In this document: positions 4,455 to 5,366 of the stretch, in pieces
Layout of the letters: the number at the start of each line of letters is the position of its first letter
Numbering within the stretch: the first letter of the stretch is position 1
NCBI GenBank assembly: GCA_030146615.1
Contig: JASLBL010000585.1
Coordinates: forward strand, 1-5,366
Direction of reading: 5' to 3'
DNA: 5,366 nt
Source of the DNA: Actinomycetes bacterium
GTDB taxonomy: Bacteria; Actinomycetota; CALGFH01
The notes under the pieces: generated by a model
Told to the model about the DNA's origin: nothing
The model's input: the letters and a program-made list of their open reading frames with translations, nothing else
The model's database searches: none
Made by a program: the position numbers and the translations under genes

Positions 4455-5366
4455 CTAGCCTCGGAGGCGGAGGCCGCGGGCGGTGGGGCGGAACCCGGCC
4501 TCGGTGAGGGCCCGGGCCAGAGGGCTGTCGAACACGGTCTCGCCGTCAGCCTTCTCCACCGCCAGCCGGCCAAGGGCGCCGTCGCGGGCGGCCAGGGCGA
4601 GGGCGTCGGCCGCCCTGGCCAGGCGGTCGGGGTGGTCGGTGAAGGTGAGCAGGGTCCGGCCGCCCCGCTCCACGTACAGGACAAGCTCGCCGTCGACCAG
4701 GATCACCACCGCTCCCGCCTTGCGGCCCGGGCGGTGGCCGGGGCGCTCCCCGGTGCTGCCGGCGGCGGTGCGCTCCGGCCAGGCCAGGGCGGCGCCGTAC
4801 GGGTTGGCCGGGTCGGCGGCGGCCAGGACCTGGGTCTGGGGGGACGAAGGCGGGTCGGTCAGGGCCCGCAGCCGGTCGACGGCCCCGGGAACGGCGAACT
4901 GGGCCCCGCCCAGCCCGTCCACGAAGTACCCGCGCCGGCAGCGGCCGGCGTCCTCCATCGCCTTCAGCACCGGGTACACCCCGGCGAACCCGCCCGGGAT
5001 GCGCTCGGCCACCACCGCCCCCCGGGTCAGCACCCCGTGGCGGTCCAGCAACTGCTCGGCCACCGCGTGCAGCCGCCGGGTGGGGTCGGGCTCGGGGGGG
5101 CTGTGGACAACCGAGGGCCCGGCCTCCGCCGCTGTTCTACCCTCCCGAATCGGGGGCCCCTGCGGCGGGCCGCCGCGGGGCTCCCACGCGGGCTCGTCAG
5201 GCCCCGGCCCGCCAACGCGAGGTTGCCGCGTGGGCTCGCCGGGCTTCGGCGCGGGCTCGCGAGGTTCCGCCACGCCCTCGGGACCCACCGACCCGGCGCT
5301 TTCGGTCGGCACCAGGCTCCAGCGGCCGGCGGCGGCGGGGGGGCCGGTGCGGGATGGGGTCGGGAC
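4455..5366 (-). CDS. lhr: Lhr-type ATP-dependent helicase, C-terminal part (cut by window edge)
   Basis: Lhr is a very large superfamily 2 DNA helicase (about 1,500 aa) linked to DNA repair. Only the last 303 residues are visible, and the frame remains open to the right edge. They begin with GRWSL (14-18 of the visible part), a conserved Lhr motif, then an unusual linker (20-94) rich in Pro, Gly and Glu. The conserved C-terminal domain follows: DPTRRLHAVAEQLLDRHGVL (94-113), IPGGFAGVYPVLKAMEDAGR (123-142), RRGYFVDGLGGAQFAVPGAV (144-163), DPANPYGAALAWP (185-197), HRPGRKAGAVVILVDGELVL (211-230) and GFRPTARGLRLRG at the end. A GTG at 5312 opens a 285-codon frame, but it lies inside the gene because GRWSL precedes it in frame, so it is not the start. 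The helicase motor motifs are outside the window. The linker includes a copy of the dispersed repeat. The stop is 9 nt before nei. Confidence 0.93.
   Translation of the reverse strand, partial: VPTPSRTGPPAAAGRWSLVPTESAGSVGPEGVAEPREPAPKPGEPTRQPRVGGPGPDEPAWEPRGGPPQGPPIREGRTAAEAGPSVVHSPPEPDPTRRLHAVAEQLLDRHGVLTRGAVVAERIPGGFAGVYPVLKAMEDAGRCRRGYFVDGLGGAQFAVPGAVDRLRALTDPPSSPQTQVLAAADPANPYGAALAWPERTAAGSTGERPGHRPGRKAGAVVILVDGELVLYVERGGRTLLTFTDHPDRLARAADALALAARDGALGRLAVEKADGETVFDSPLARALTEAGFRPTARGLRLRG
5102..5160 (-). repeat. Dispersed repeat, copy inside lhr
   Basis: The second copy of the 59-bp repeat lies on the minus strand within lhr and encodes residues around QGPPIREGRTAAEAGPSVVH of the linker. 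It ends in TTGTCCACA (5110-5102), as the intergenic copy does. Differences between the copies fall on all three codon positions about equally (4, 6 and 6 by hand count), so the shared sequence does not look preserved for its peptide. Confidence 0.7.
5163..5280 (-). repeat. Degenerate tandem repeats coding the Lhr linker
   Basis: On the minus strand the linker DNA contains GAGCCC followed by CGCG or ACGCG three times. It also has two near copies of GCGG(C)AACCTCGCG, at 5270-5258 and near 5231-5218. The peptide shows matching decayed units: EPREPAPKPG, EPTRQPRVGGPG and EPAWEPRGGP. GGCGGAACC from the first unit also occurs in the intergenic gap at 1784-1792. The pattern suggests expansion of a short unit within the linker, though base composition inflates such matches. 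Confidence 0.45.

Noticed and set aside
5310..5312. GTG at 5312 as the start of a separate 285-aa gene
   Set aside because: The frame continues upstream through GRWSL, a conserved Lhr motif, to the window edge without a stop, so this is the inside of lhr.

Overview
The window is a very GC-rich bacterial chromosome segment, most likely from an actinomycete-type organism (Actinomycetota). The grounds are strong G/C preference at third codon positions, GTG starts, a dapA-ribonuclease J gene pair, an actinobacterial-type Nei2/Lhr gene pair, an AlkA-like glycosylase of the actinobacterial type, and a small protein resembling type VII secretion (ESX) substrates. Lineage below phylum cannot be judged from the sequence alone.

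Layout from left to right. (1) Bases 1-1149, minus strand: the N-terminal end of ribonuclease J (cut by the left edge), overlapped by 8 nt by the end of a complete dapA (lysine/peptidoglycan precursor synthesis). (2) Bases 1150-1377: a divergent promoter region with a TAGAAT -10 for dapA, a plus-strand promoter candidate, a TCGTTA direct repeat with an 11-bp period and a perfect 7-bp inverted repeat. (3) Bases 1378-1677, plus: a 99-aa WXG100/EspC-like helical protein ending in a YxxxD motif. (4) Bases 1678-2078: a 401-bp non-coding, repeat-rich gap. (5) Bases 2079-2993, plus: an AlkA-type HhH-GPD DNA glycosylase. (6) Bases 3003-3592, minus: a two-gene toxin-antitoxin module, a ribbon-helix-helix-like antitoxin followed by a MazF/PemK toxin with a GTGA overlap, behind an AT-rich promoter. 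(7) Bases 3636-5366, minus: the C-terminal end of a large Lhr-type helicase (cut by the right edge) followed after 9 nt by nei2, an Fpg/Nei DNA glycosylase.

Functionally the right half is a DNA-repair neighbourhood: two base-excision glycosylases and a repair-associated helicase, with the toxin-antitoxin module between the two glycosylase units. The left half is conserved housekeeping (dapA-rnj).

The most unusual observation is a dispersed repeat. A 59-bp stretch in the non-coding gap (1942-2000, plus) matches, without gaps and with three long identical blocks, a stretch inside the lhr coding sequence (5160-5102, minus), 43 of 59 by hand count. The lhr copy encodes part of a proline/glycine-rich linker of about 75 residues that looks like an insertion between the GRWSL motif and the conserved C-terminal domain. 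This suggests a repeat element that can sit both between genes and, in frame, inside a protein gene. It is an inference from two copies and needs a genome-wide repeat search.
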